From assembly GCA_025201375.1 (NCBI GenBank), contig JAIWZP010000029.1, forward strand, positions 248,001-312,000: a DNA stretch of 64,000 bases. Reading direction: 5' to 3'. Each line of letters starts with the position of its first letter. Position 1 is the first letter of the stretch. The translations under genes and the position numbers were made by a program. The DNA comes from Gongronella butleri (Eukaryota > Mucoromycota > Mucoromycetes > Mucorales > Cunninghamellaceae). Below, piece after piece: positions 23,361 to 34,262 of this stretch. The notes beneath the pieces were generated by a model. That model ran no database searches and was not told where the DNA came from. It saw nothing but the letters and a program-made list of their open reading frames with translations.

Positions 23361-23690
23361 GAAACGCGTCATTTTTCAAAGACGGAGCGCGTCAGAGATT
23401 CCAAATTAATACCACACAAAAACAATCACAAGAGACGCGAGATGTGCCGAGGCAACGCGAGGGCGATGTGTTTCTGCTGAAATTATGTCAAATTTATGCA
23501 ATTTTGGTGAAACGCGTCGTTTCTCAACGACGAAGCGCGTCAGAGTTTCCAAATTAAAACCACACAAGAACATTCACACGAGACGCGTGATGTGCCGAGG
23601 CATCGCGAAGGTGAAACGTTTTCGCTGAATTTATGCCAAATTTATGCAATTTTAGTGAAGCGCGTTATTTCTCAACGACGAAACGCCAAA
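23361..23690. repeat. 148-bp tandem repeat, 2.2 copies
   Basis: Units start at 23361, 23509 and 23657, each opening GAA(A/G)CGCGT. The period is exactly 148 bp twice. The first two copies are about 85% identical by eye; the third is cut after about 34 bp. Confidence 0.85.
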
Positions 23691-24808
23691 TTAGCTCTTC
23701 GTGCCATTGTAAAAATGGAATTAATGACGTGATTTCTCTTGCCGGGTTTACGTTCAAGACGATTGTCCTGTGGAAAAGACTAGCAAATCGCAAAACATGC
23801 TAAAAATTAATCTTCCTATGGCTGTCCAATACTTTTAGGCACCATGGAGCCTTGGCGTGATGTAGTAGCCTGAGGAGCACGACTATAGCTCGCGAGTGGC
23901 ATGGTGACACATTGCACACGAGCCTGAGCTAAGCAAAAGCCTAGAATGACGTCGTGGCCTTTATCTTTTAGTGTCGCGGACCGCGCCGTCCCTGGTCACG
24001 GGCAATGTTTATGCTCCTGAAACGCGTCTATCCAGATAAAAATCCAGCAGGACTGCCTCGTTGCCAATGCATCATGCCATGAACGCCAATGCATGGCATC
24101 GGGAAGATAAAATGTCATTCATGCGGCCACTTGCGCCATTTTTAACGTCTGCATGCGTCCTTTTTTTTTTTTTTTTTTAAAAAAAAACAACCACGTCGCA
24201 TGGGCATGAAGATTGATTCGTCTGCAGCGACACGCCTTGAAAAAGGAGGCAATGCGTGCAGAACAAGATTGTCAAACGCGGACAAATGAGAAGCTGTGCG
24301 GTGTCAGTCCAATTCAATTTTTTGTGGCAAGGCGTTGATCTGCCTCAATTGCGCGATTTTTTTTATCTGTTGGTGAGAAGAGGGGGGGGGAGAGGAGGCG
24401 CATTGAAAGGCAGGGGGGGGGAGCGAAAGCTTGATTGAGGCCTTTTTTGTTCCTTCTGATCCCATCATCTGATGAGAATCCGCCAAATCCAGACGAAATA
24501 ATTCATCCAAAAGCACGGGCGTGCATTGGCAAAGAGCGCAATACCTGGCGGAGAGGGAATTGCGTGTTCCGCCACGGGTCAAGTCTGCGTCAGTGGCAAA
24601 ATTAGCGCATGATGGCTGTCATTCCCCATTTGCTCACGACCATGGCTACACAAGCGCATTTCTGTCCTTTTTTTTTATGTGCAATTTATGCTAGGGGAAG
24701 GGAAAAGAGGAGATCGACGGGCGGGGGAAAAGGAAAAAAAAAGGGGGGGGCAGGGGGAAGACGGCTGGCGCGCTTCTTTTTATTCTTCTTTTCTTTTTTT
24801 TTTTTTTC

Positions 24809-24816
24809 TATATAAT
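24809..24816 (+). promoter_or_regulatory. TATA-like box of the potassium channel gene
   Basis: TATATAAT lies 39 bp upstream of the channel start codon, directly after a T run. The position is close for a TATA box relative to the start codon, so the 5' leader would be very short. Confidence 0.35.
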
Positions 24817-24854
24817 CCACTTTTACCCATTGATTCCCCACCCCGCCCCGGGCC

Positions 24855-26932
24855 ATGCATTCATCACATCATGGTAATGTCAGCCATTGCAATAGAGACG
24901 CGCAGCCCATGGAGCATCAACACACAACACCGCCGCAGCAACAGACACATGAAGATGACGACGATGATTTGGCTGCGACGGATGGCACAGCTACGGGAGA
25001 GCTGCGTTTTGCGTTGCCGCCGCCGGCCATGCTGAACGAGTATCAGGCGTATCGACGTGCAAAGAAGCGCATTCTCAAGGACAGCGCCACATGGCGCGAG
25101 ACGCCCTTTAAGATGGCGACCTTTTGCACTATCATCAGCACCTTTCTCCACGTGCGCGCTCTTGGTAAAGAAATGTGCGCGGTAAATGTCTCTTTGCAGG
25201 CATCTCATTCTCTCCGTGTCACTTTTTTTTTTCTCCAAATGTCCTATGATATGGTACAAAAACAGCCATCCCGGGGTACATTGTTGATCATTCGCAATGG
25301 GATGGTCGTGGACATTACTACGACTCGCATCCGCTTTACTTTTTGTCGTCCATTGAGATGTTTTTCATGGCCATCTCGTTATGCTTTGATCTTTTGCTCT
25401 GCTGCCTGCTTGTGCTCCAATCGCGGTCTCTCCGCTACATATGTTCAGGCTACTGTTTTTTCTTCTCGGCAGCAAGTGGTACGCTTGAATCGTAAAAAAA
25501 AGAAAAAGAAAAAGAAACCATGCTAATCAAGCCTTTTTTTTTCTAATAAATGATGACAGTCAGCGGCACCTTGTGTGTCTTGCACAGCTTTTACGAGCGC
25601 ACGCAGCACGTGATGGCTGTGAATGACGCGTATGTATACTCGCGCGGGTTCTATAGCGGAGGTGCGTCGGTCGCGCTTCTGTTTTTGGCATCAGGCGGGT
25701 TTCTCGTGGATTATTTGCTTGGCACGCCGCGCAGCCGGCGATCGACGGTTGTGAAATTGCTTGTGCTTCCGAGTGTGCTGACATGCACGGTGCTGGTGGG
25801 CGGATCGCTTGTGCTGATGCACGTGGAGCAATGGGAATACAACCAGGCGTTGATCTTTTGCACAACAGCGCTAACAACAATTGGGTATGGTGACGTTGTG
25901 CCGCGCACGGTCGCAGGCCGCCTGTTCTTCTTTGCGTATGCAACAGGTGGCGTGTGCGTGGTTGCCTACTTTTTCCTGTCGTTGCGTTCCGTGATCATCC
26001 ACGTGAAAAACGCCGGCCCGCTTATGAAAGTGCGCCTCATGCGCGTCGAATCGCTCATGGACGATTACTACCATGCGCAGCAGGAGGCATTGCAATTGAA
26101 ACTCAACATGGGCCTGACGCCCGCCTCGTCCATCATGGGCACAAGCACCAACAACTCGTTAAAAGCCGACAATGACGACAATGCGCATCGTTCATCCTCA
26201 TCCCTGCTGCAATTGCTCTTCAACGACGAGCGCCGCCCAACATGGGTGCAGATCATGCCGCGCTCTGGCGCGTGGCGCATGGCCGGCATATGGGCCTTTG
26301 CTTGGATCGTGGGCTCCGCCGTCTTTTGCTTCCTGGAGGACGAATGGAACTATATTGACGCCCTCTACTTTACCTTTGCCACACAATTGACCGTCGGATT
26401 CGGCGATCTCGTGCCTCAGGCACCGGTAAGACAATGAAAAAAAGAAAAAAAAGAAAAAAAAGGGAAAAAACGCGAGAAAAACGCGACGCGACGCGTTTAA
26501 CCGCGATTTTTTTTTATGTATCAGCTCGCGCAGGAATTCTGGTTTGTGTACATCATCATTTCCATTGCCGTGGTTGCGTATTTTACCAGTCTGTTTGGCG
26601 ACGTGTTGGCGGAAAAGCTGTTGAACTTTGACGACGAGGGCGACAGGGCGGGCGACACCGATATCGAGGACGATGCGGACACGTACAGCGTGCTGTCCAA
26701 GTCATCGGACGCGTGCGAGACATCTGCGCCGGCCCCAATTTTGCAGCCGTCCACATCGCACCACAATGACGCGACAAATGATACCCACATGGCCCCAAGC
26801 GCCATGACCAGCGCCAATACATCGCTCCCGAGGTCGTACGGCAGCGTCACGCCACGCACACCGACAACACCACCGCCACAAACATACAAGGCGTCCAAAT
26901 ATCCGGCTATTGCCATTGCAAATTACAAATAA
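24855..26932 (+). CDS. Two-pore-domain outward-rectifier potassium channel (TOK family)
   Basis: Four exons (24855-25164, 25266-25478, 25560-26425, 26525-26932) encode 598 residues. The cytosolic N-terminus (~70 residues) is followed by several membrane segments. Then come two pore loops with intact selectivity filters: TTALTTIGYGDVVP and TFATQLTVGFGDLVP. Each is flanked by membrane helices, giving the 8-helix, two-pore layout specific to fungal TOK1 channels. The C-terminal tail after the last helix is acidic then Ser/Thr/Pro-rich, as expected for a regulatory cytosolic tail. TOK channels open on depolarisation when the driving force for K+ is outward and sit in the plasma membrane. The intron between exons 3 and 4 falls just after the second filter. 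Family call is firm. Confidence 0.9.
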
Positions 26933-27008
26933 AGCGCGTCAAACAGGCAAAAGTGACATGTCCACGGCCCCCTTCCCAAGTGTTTTTATTTTTAATTCAT
27001 TTTGCAAA

Positions 27009-27212
27009 TCACAGTCGAGTGCTGTGGAACGACGAGTCAGGCACGGGCGACTGGTCCTCGGGCAGCTTCAGCGAAAAAGACGTGCTCTGTTTCTTGTCGT
27101 CGCTTGGCGCGTCGGGTGCATTGGCCTTTTCCTGGAATTGAACTATCAGGGTGTCCAGCTCGTTGAGATCTTCACGAGTGAGGTGGATGGACGAAGGTGG
27201 GTATCGAAGCAT
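27009..27212 (-). CDS. CDC26: Anaphase-promoting complex subunit Cdc26
   Basis: A single exon encodes 67 residues. The N-terminus MLRYPPSSIHLTREDLNELD fits the short conserved segment of Cdc26/Hcn1/Apc12 (MLRR-P-T-x-I-x-LT-x-ED), which threads through the TPR superhelix of Apc6/Cdc16 and stabilises it. The remainder is polar and disordered, as in other Cdc26 proteins. I placed the start at this Met because acetylated Met-Leu-Arg is the conserved beginning in the family. The gene is convergent with the TOK channel (76 bp apart) and divergent from Msp1 (197 bp). The call rests on about 20 residues, so some caution is needed. A second APC/C subunit, APC3, lies 6 kb away. Confidence 0.75.
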   Translation of the reverse strand: MLRYPPSSIHLTREDLNELDTLIVQFQEKANAPDAPSDDKKQSTSFSLKLPEDQSPVPDSSFHSTRL

Positions 27213-27409
27213 AGTGGAGGTCGTCTGGGGGAAAGAAAGACGAAAAAAAGACAAAAGGGCGGAAATGCTACGGCTGTCATGTGCGTGTCGGAGTTGGAAT
27301 TGATTAAAATGCTGGGGATCCCAGCAAACTAATTTTACCTACTTTTGCTTTACTCCCTTTTTTTTTTCTCTCATTTTCCTTCTCGCTGCTTTTTTTTTTT
27401 ATATCAAAC

Positions 27410-28872
27410 ATGATCAAGTCCTGGATGCAGCGCCCTGAGACGAAGAAATATGCAGCCGATGGTATGTCCAGCCTAATTGCTTGCCGTTTTTTCTCGGCTC
27501 ACTCGTATTTTTTATTTTTATCTTGTCCATTTCTATCCGATAGTTGCTGTTTTTGCCATTTCGCAAGTTGCCTTTTACTTTGCGTTCAAGTGGATTGTCG
27601 GCTCGATGGATCCGACCAAGGCCAAGCGCCAAGAGGCCAAGTCCAAGAGCAACAAGGTGCTTGGTCGCCTGGGCGTAAGCAAAAAAAAAGAATAGAAAAA
27701 AAAGCGATAGCAATGTACGAAATGAGGCGACGTCGCCTCCTCCCCCTTTTTCGGGCTGACTCAGGGTTTTCTCTGTCTTTTTAGGTCAAGGATCTGAAGC
27801 TCACCGAGTACGAGCAGATCATCGCGTCGGAAGTGATTCATTCCGACGAAATCCACGTCAATTTCAAGCGTAAGCAAAGAGAAATCGACGGGCAATTCGC
27901 GTTTTGGGTTTTGAAAATGAGGTCTTCGTGTGCTGCAAAAAAAAAGGGGAGAGCAGAACGGGGGGGGGACATTGAGCCGCTTTAACGCGCTGTTTTTGCT
28001 GATTTTTTTCTCTTTTGACAGAAATTGGCGGTCTGGACCACATTATTCAGGATTTGCGCGAGAGCGTGATTTACCCATTGTGCTACCCCGAGATGTTTAC
28101 GACGGCCTCGGGTCTGCTTGGCGCGCCGCGCGGCGTGTTGCTGTATGGCCCCCCTGGTTGTGGCAAGACGATGATGGCCAAGGCGCTCGCCAAGGAGAGC
28201 AATGCAACGTTTGTGAATTTGCACATTTCGACGCTGACGGACAAGTATTATGGCGAGTCGAACAAGCTTGCTGCGGCGGTGTTCTCGTTGGCGCGCAAAT
28301 TGCAGCCATGCATTGTGTTTATTGACGAGATTGACTCGTTTTTGCGCGAGCGACGCAGCAATGACCACGAGACGACGGGCATGATGAAGGCCGAGTTCAT
28401 GAGCCTGTGGGATGGCTTGACGACCGGCGAGGACAGCCGCATCTTGATCCTGGGCGCGACAAATCGACCCAACGACATTGATTCGGCCATTTTGCGCCGC
28501 ATGCCCAAGCGCTTCCACATTCGCCTGCCAAACACCGCCCAGCGCACAAGCATCCTCGATCTGTTGCTCAAGGATATCCACCTCGATGACAACTTTGACA
28601 TGGCTGCCCTGGTCAAGCGCACCGATGGCTGCTCGGGCAGCGACCTCAAGGAATTGTGCCGCCACGCTGCCATGATACCCATCCGTGAATACATTCGCAC
28701 CGTCCAGCCCGCCAATTCTGACGACGCTTCCCAGGACCTAAAGGACATTGATACACAACACATCCGCACACGCCCACTCACACTCAAGGATTTTTACGAG
28801 TTTGACGCCACAAACGAAAAATCCTACGCCATGTCGTCCAATTCCGTCCCTGTCCAGGAACGTCTCGACTAA
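27410..28872 (+). CDS. MSP1: Msp1/ATAD1 AAA+ membrane protein extractase
   Basis: Four exons (27410-27461, 27544-27674, 27785-27869, 28022-28872) encode 372 residues, the usual size. A single N-terminal membrane helix ([20 protein letters not shown]) anchors it to the mitochondrial or peroxisomal outer face. One AAA domain follows: linker [15 protein letters not shown], Walker A GPPGCGKT, pore loop KYYGESNKL, Walker [15 protein letters not shown], sensor 1 GATNRP and the Arg finger region ILRRMPKRF. The sequence of this linker and the LRRMPKRF motif separates Msp1 from other meiotic-clade AAA proteins. Msp1 removes mistargeted tail-anchored proteins. All catalytic motifs are present. Confidence 0.93.
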
Positions 28873-29259
28873 ATTCATTTCTTCCCATTACTTACAATTG
28901 ATCCCAGACTATTCAAAATATAGACAAACGATATAAAAGAATCAAAAAAGAGCTTTTTTTAGCCACACACCTCTGTTTTCCACGGTTTCTTTGTCAAATC
29001 ATACCAATGACGCGCCCAATGCGTTGCTTCGTTTGGCGATCAAACGAAATTCCCCCATTGGGTCTGTCGATGCAACAATGATTCGCCTCTAGGCCAATTA
29101 AAGTTTGAATCTTGGTGTCCCCAATATTTCCCAGCAAGGAGCGAGGCTTCTGCCCTGCGTCCAAAAAAAGACAAAAGAGGAGGGGACCCCACACACACCT
29201 TTTTTTTTTTTCTTTTTGTTCTCTTTTGCCTTTTTTTTCCCCTTTTTCTTTTTGTCCGT
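28873..29259. other. Intergenic between MSP1 and AMS1
   Basis: No gene seen. The last 60 bases before the mannosidase start are T-rich on the coding strand. Confidence 0.5.
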
Positions 29260-32200
29260 ATGCACCGTTACGCGCTTTCCAAGCAGCAACAGCAGGGACC
29301 GGCCGTCTTGGATAGCCCCAAGCTTATCCGCAATATCACTATTGATCGCTGCAGCAATTTTATAAGCGGCGGCGCCAATGGCAACGATATCAACCTCATG
29401 TCCCAGCTGTACAAAGCACGAACAAACTCGGGTAAGGCTGGAAATAAAAAAAAAAAAAAACGAGAACAAAATGCCGCTCTTTTTGTATCCGACAAGACGG
29501 GGTCTGCACCACGCGCTCACACTCACATACCAAAAACGCCCTCGTTTAATAGAGGAACACGTCTCAATCTGGGTTTACAGCGTGCCTGACCTGAAGCGCA
29601 TCACGTTTGACGAGGCAATTCAGCAAGAATTCCGCCCTAGCCGCCTTGGCGAATGGTTTGGCCCGTCCTGGGTAAGACGATTGAAGAGTCAGAGCGAGAA
29701 TGAAGAAGAAATTGGGCTGATTTTTTCAATTTTTTTTTCTTTTTTTTTTCTTTTTTTGCCATTGTAGTCGACGCATTGGTTCCACATTCAGGTGCGTGTA
29801 CCTGTGGAATTCGCCGGCGAGGAGGTGCATTTTATCTGGAACGCCGACAGCGAGGCATTGATCTGGGATATGGACGGGTTGCCGCTGCAGGGCCTGACGG
29901 GCGGCAGTGGCAGTGATGCTCGTCACGAATACATCCTCACCACCCAGGCCCAGGGCGGCGAAACCATCCAATTTTATATCGAAATGGCTTGCAACGGCAT
30001 GTTTGGCGCAGGCAATGGCCTCATTGGACCCCCAGACCCAAATCGCTTTTTCAATCTCAACGAGCTTGTAAGGCTAAAAAGGCAGCAATTGATCCCAAAC
30101 GATGAGAATGTTGACGCGCATTTTTCTTTTATGTTTTTTTTTTTTAGGACATTGCCGTGCCAAACAAGCTTGCTTGGCAGCTTTTATACGATTTTCAAAT
30201 CATCCTGGGAATGGCCAAGGATCTGGGACCAGAGACGCTTCGCGCGAGCCACGCCATGTATGCCGCCAACCGCATTGTCAACGCATTTGTCCCCGGGAGC
30301 GACGACGCACTGCTCGAATGCCTGAACATTGCTGGCGAGTTCCTGTCCGCCAAGAATGGTGACGCACAACACGAAATCCACGCCATTGGCCATTGCCACA
30401 TTGGTAAACAAGAGAGTCAAGAGAAGAACATGCGCGAAATAGGGGGGGTTGAAGCCAGCTGACAAGAATTGCCATGGATGGGATGTGACATGCCGCGGAA
30501 ACACGGCATATGGGACCAATTGCATGGCTCACTCGTTTTTTTTTTAACTATTTTCAGACACGGGTTGGCTGTGGCCATTCGAAGAGACCATCCGCAAGGC
30601 AGCACGCAGCTGGTCGTCGCAAATTGACTTGATGGACCGATATCCGGATTACAAATTCGTGTGTTCACAGCCGCAACAATACGAATGGGTCATGGAAAAC
30701 TACCCGTCGCTCTGGCAGCGTATCCGCGAAAAGGTCGAAGTTGGCCAATTCGTGCCCACCGGCGGGGTAAGAGACGAAAAATTCGCACAAAAGGAACGCA
30801 TCGCGTGATCTGACCGCGGATCCTTTGATTTTTTTTTTTTTATTAGACCTGGGTGGAGATGGATACCAACATGCCAAGCGGCGAGGCCCTGTGTCGTCAA
30901 TTCCTGCTGGGCCAGCGCTTCTTTGGCGAGCATTTTGGCAAGCGCACCAATGTCTTTTGGCTGCCTGATTCCTTTGGCTACTCGCCCCAGGTAAAAAAAA
31001 AAATTACAGAATATCACGATCGACAGCTTCTTCTCACACGGTCTTTTTCTTCTTTTTTTTTTCCAGCTGCCACAATTGCTAAAGTTGGCTGACATGAAAT
31101 ACTTTTTCACACAAAAGCTGTCATGGAACAATGTGAACAAGGTAATGGGAAAAGTTGGGAATGATGGGAAAACATCAGGTGGACTGAGCACCTTTTATCG
31201 CTTTTTTTTTTTTTTGCAGTTCCCTTCGACGACCTTTTGGTGGATCGGACTGGACGGGACGCGAACATTGACACATATGGCTCCCTCGGAAACGTACAAT
31301 GCCCAATGCTCTCCCGAGGAGCTCCTGAGAAGGTAAGTCGCCATTGGAAAAGAAAAAAAAATGATGCGCGGCATTAGCCCATCATTCGCTTCCAATTTGA
31401 CTCTATGCAACCGTGCTAACCTTAATTTAAGCGTACGAAATCATCGTGACAAGGTTTATTCCAACTCGAGTTTGCTTGTTTATGGTAATGGCGATGGAGG
31501 CGGCGGCCCCATTGCAGGCATGATCGAGCGCTTGCGCCGAATGCGCGATTTGGTAAGCTCAACTCACTTGTCGTGAGGCGTGTTGACTCACTATTTCCTC
31601 TTTACGCTCTTTAAATCAAAAGGACGGGCTGGCCAAGGTGAAAATGAGCACACCGTCTGAATTTTACGAAAAAGTGGAACGTGACACAAGGGAATTGAGC
31701 AGCTGGAAGGGCGAATTGGTAAGCGCTTATGCAAAAAAAAACCACTTTCCCCCGCTTCTTTGCGTTACCGAGCAGGGGCTAGAATGCGCGCGACGTGATT
31801 TCTGACACCTAAATTCACCTCGTAGTACTTTGAGCTTCACCGTGGCATCTACACGACACATGCACTGTGCAAGAAATTCAATCGTTCCAGCGAGCTGCTG
31901 CTGCGCGACCTTGAAATGCTATGTGCCCTCGCATTTGCTCTCGACGGCACCACCTATCCGTAAAGTTCCCCAATGCCAAAGAGAGACAGAAATAGTCAAG
32001 CTGATCCGTCTGTTTTATAGTTATCCAAAGGCCGATTTCGATCAATTTTGGAAAATGGTGTGCATCATTCAATTCCACGACGTGCTCTCGGGCTCTGCCA
32101 TTGAAATGGTGTATGACGATTGCATCCAAGTAAGCCTGCAAGACCTTTGACGCGCTTTGGCACGCGCTGGACGCGCTTTTGACGTCGTGTCCCATATAAA

Positions 32201-34262
32201 ACTCACGTTTTCTCTTTTTTTCTCTCATGTCAGATGTACACAAAGATTGACATGGTGGGCAAGCAGATGCGCGACGACTTGCTGGAAAAATTGCTGCATC
32301 TCAATAATGCGAATTCCATGGTCGAAGATGAAAAAGGTAAAAAAAAAAAAAAAATAATAACAAAAAAAAAACGCGTGTTTGGCCATTTACTCATGTGTTT
32401 TTTTTTGTTCTTGATGGTTAGCTCTTGCACTGATCAACACGCTTGCGTGGACGCGACAGGAAGTGATCGAGGTGCCATTGATCGAGGGTTTGCCGACGAT
32501 GGACCAATATAGTGCATTTGGCCGCTCGGCGTATATGCTTGTCAAGAATATCCAGCCGCTGGGCGCAACGGGCGTGCCCTTGCGCGGTGCGCTGGTCAAT
32601 CGCGACAGTAAGGGTCCCAATGGCACGCGCGCAGGCAGCGTTGGCAGCAATGCCAGCAGCATCAATGTCAATGGGCGCACAGATGATGAAAGCGAGACAC
32701 AATCGCAGATCGCTGACTATGAGCCAGTGCGCGTGACGACGGACGCCGACAACAATGTCATTGTCGAGAACAAGTACCTGCAAATGACCATGGACAAGTC
32801 CGGTCACCTGATCAGACTCGTTGACCGCGCCTTGCAGCGCGAACTCATTAAACCCGGCGAGCGCGGCAACGTGTTCAAGATGTATGAGGACATCCCGCTC
32901 TTCTGGGACGCTTGGGACGTCGAAATCTATCACTTGGAAAAGCACCGCACTGTCGAGGAAGGTTCCATCCAAATCCTAGAGCAGGGCCCGCTTCGCGCCT
33001 CCCTTCTCGTGGAAAAGACAATCTCAGACACATCTAGACTGCGCCAATGCGTCATCATGACAGCCACATCGCGCCGCATTGACTTTGAAACAGAGGTCGA
33101 TTGGAACGAAAACAGACAATTCCTTGTAAAATCACAATAATGCGAAAATGCAAGAAAAAAGCGCGTCGCTCACCCATTTTTCTTTCTTTTCTTTTTTTTT
33201 TTTTTTTTTTTTTTTTTCGCTGCTCGCGCTCACAGAAAGTCGAATTTGCTTGGGACATCATGGCTGATAATGTAAAAAAAAAATTGACATAATTCATTTG
33301 AAAAAAACCAATTGACACGCCTTCCCCCCTTTTTTTTATGATTAGGTCGCGTACGAAACACAGTACGGCATTGTGCAGAGGCCAACACACTACAACACAT
33401 CGTGGGACAGTGCCAAATTCGAGGCAATGGCGCACAAGTTCGCAGATATGTCTGAATACGGCTATGGCGTTGCACTGCTGAACGATTGCAAGTATGGCTA
33501 CTCGGCCCACGGCAACACGCTGCGCCTCTCGCTCATCCGATCACCAAAGGCCCCGGATTCAAATTGCGACATTGGTAAAGCCAAAAAAAAAAAAGTAATG
33601 AGGCGAAAAGCTCACAAGTGCGTTTTCTTCCCCTCGAACTATTAGGTCATCACTCGCTGCGGTACGCGATTTACCCTCACGAGGGTCACTTTATGCAATC
33701 AGACGTGGTGCGTGAGGGTTACAATTTCAACGTGCCGCTGCTCACGCGCGTGGTGCCCGCCAGTCGCCTGCCACAGCTGTTCCCGGCCAATTTCCCGAAA
33801 TTCCGCATCGAAGGCGCACGCAACGTCATCCTGGATACCATAAAAAAGGCAGAGGACTCGGACGCACTCGTACTGCGCCTCTACGAAGCCTACGGCGGCC
33901 ACGCATCGTTCCGCCTGCATTGGTAAGGACAAATTTTGAAAGAAAAAAAAGAGTATTGTGGGCTAATCTTCTTTTTTTTTTTTTTTTTCCCATCTAGCAA
34001 TGTGCCCATGAAGAAAATTGTGCGGTGCAACATTTTGGAAGACGAGTCTGAGATTGTCTACACCATGACGAGCGAGGTTAAGGGCGCCGAGCGCACGTTT
34101 AGCAAAAACATTCGCTTTTTGGACGACGAGGCGTCGCATCTGCAGCACCACGCGCGCCAAGCGCAGCACGCCCAGGGCGCACTGCTGAAAATCGACCCGT
34201 TCCAAATCATGACTCTCAAGGTCGTCATGTGTGTAGAAAAGAAAATCTGTGTAGATGTCTAG
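29260..34262 (+). CDS. AMS1: Vacuolar-type alpha-mannosidase (GH38, Ams1-like)
   Basis: Eighteen exons with boundaries I could all reconcile in frame encode 1,153 residues; exons begin at 29260, 29553, 29768, 30148, 30558, 30847, 31067, 31220, 31432, 31623, 31826, 32021, 32234, 32422, 33236, 33346, 33646 and 33998. The catalytic domain has the zinc-binding [16 protein letters not shown] (~278-292) and the nucleophile segment [15 protein letters not shown] (Asp ~393). The mid-domain follows ([20 protein letters not shown]), and C-terminal beta domains contain [19 protein letters not shown] and [18 protein letters not shown]. There is no signal peptide, as for yeast Ams1, which reaches the vacuole by selective autophagy. 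It trims free oligomannosides from glycoprotein turnover. Exon 15 is only 36 nt. The last residues after MTLKVVM read into the presumed final intron-free tail, so the exact C-terminus is slightly uncertain. Confidence 0.93.

Larger units (their letters stand above)
22692..24854. other. Intergenic region
   Basis: About 2.2 kb without a gene I recognise. It contains a 148-bp tandem repeat (listed separately) and a T18-A9 palindromic run near 24160-24187. Purine-rich G runs occur near 24380-24420 and 24720-24760, and a T run lies directly upstream of the channel gene. Confidence 0.45.
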
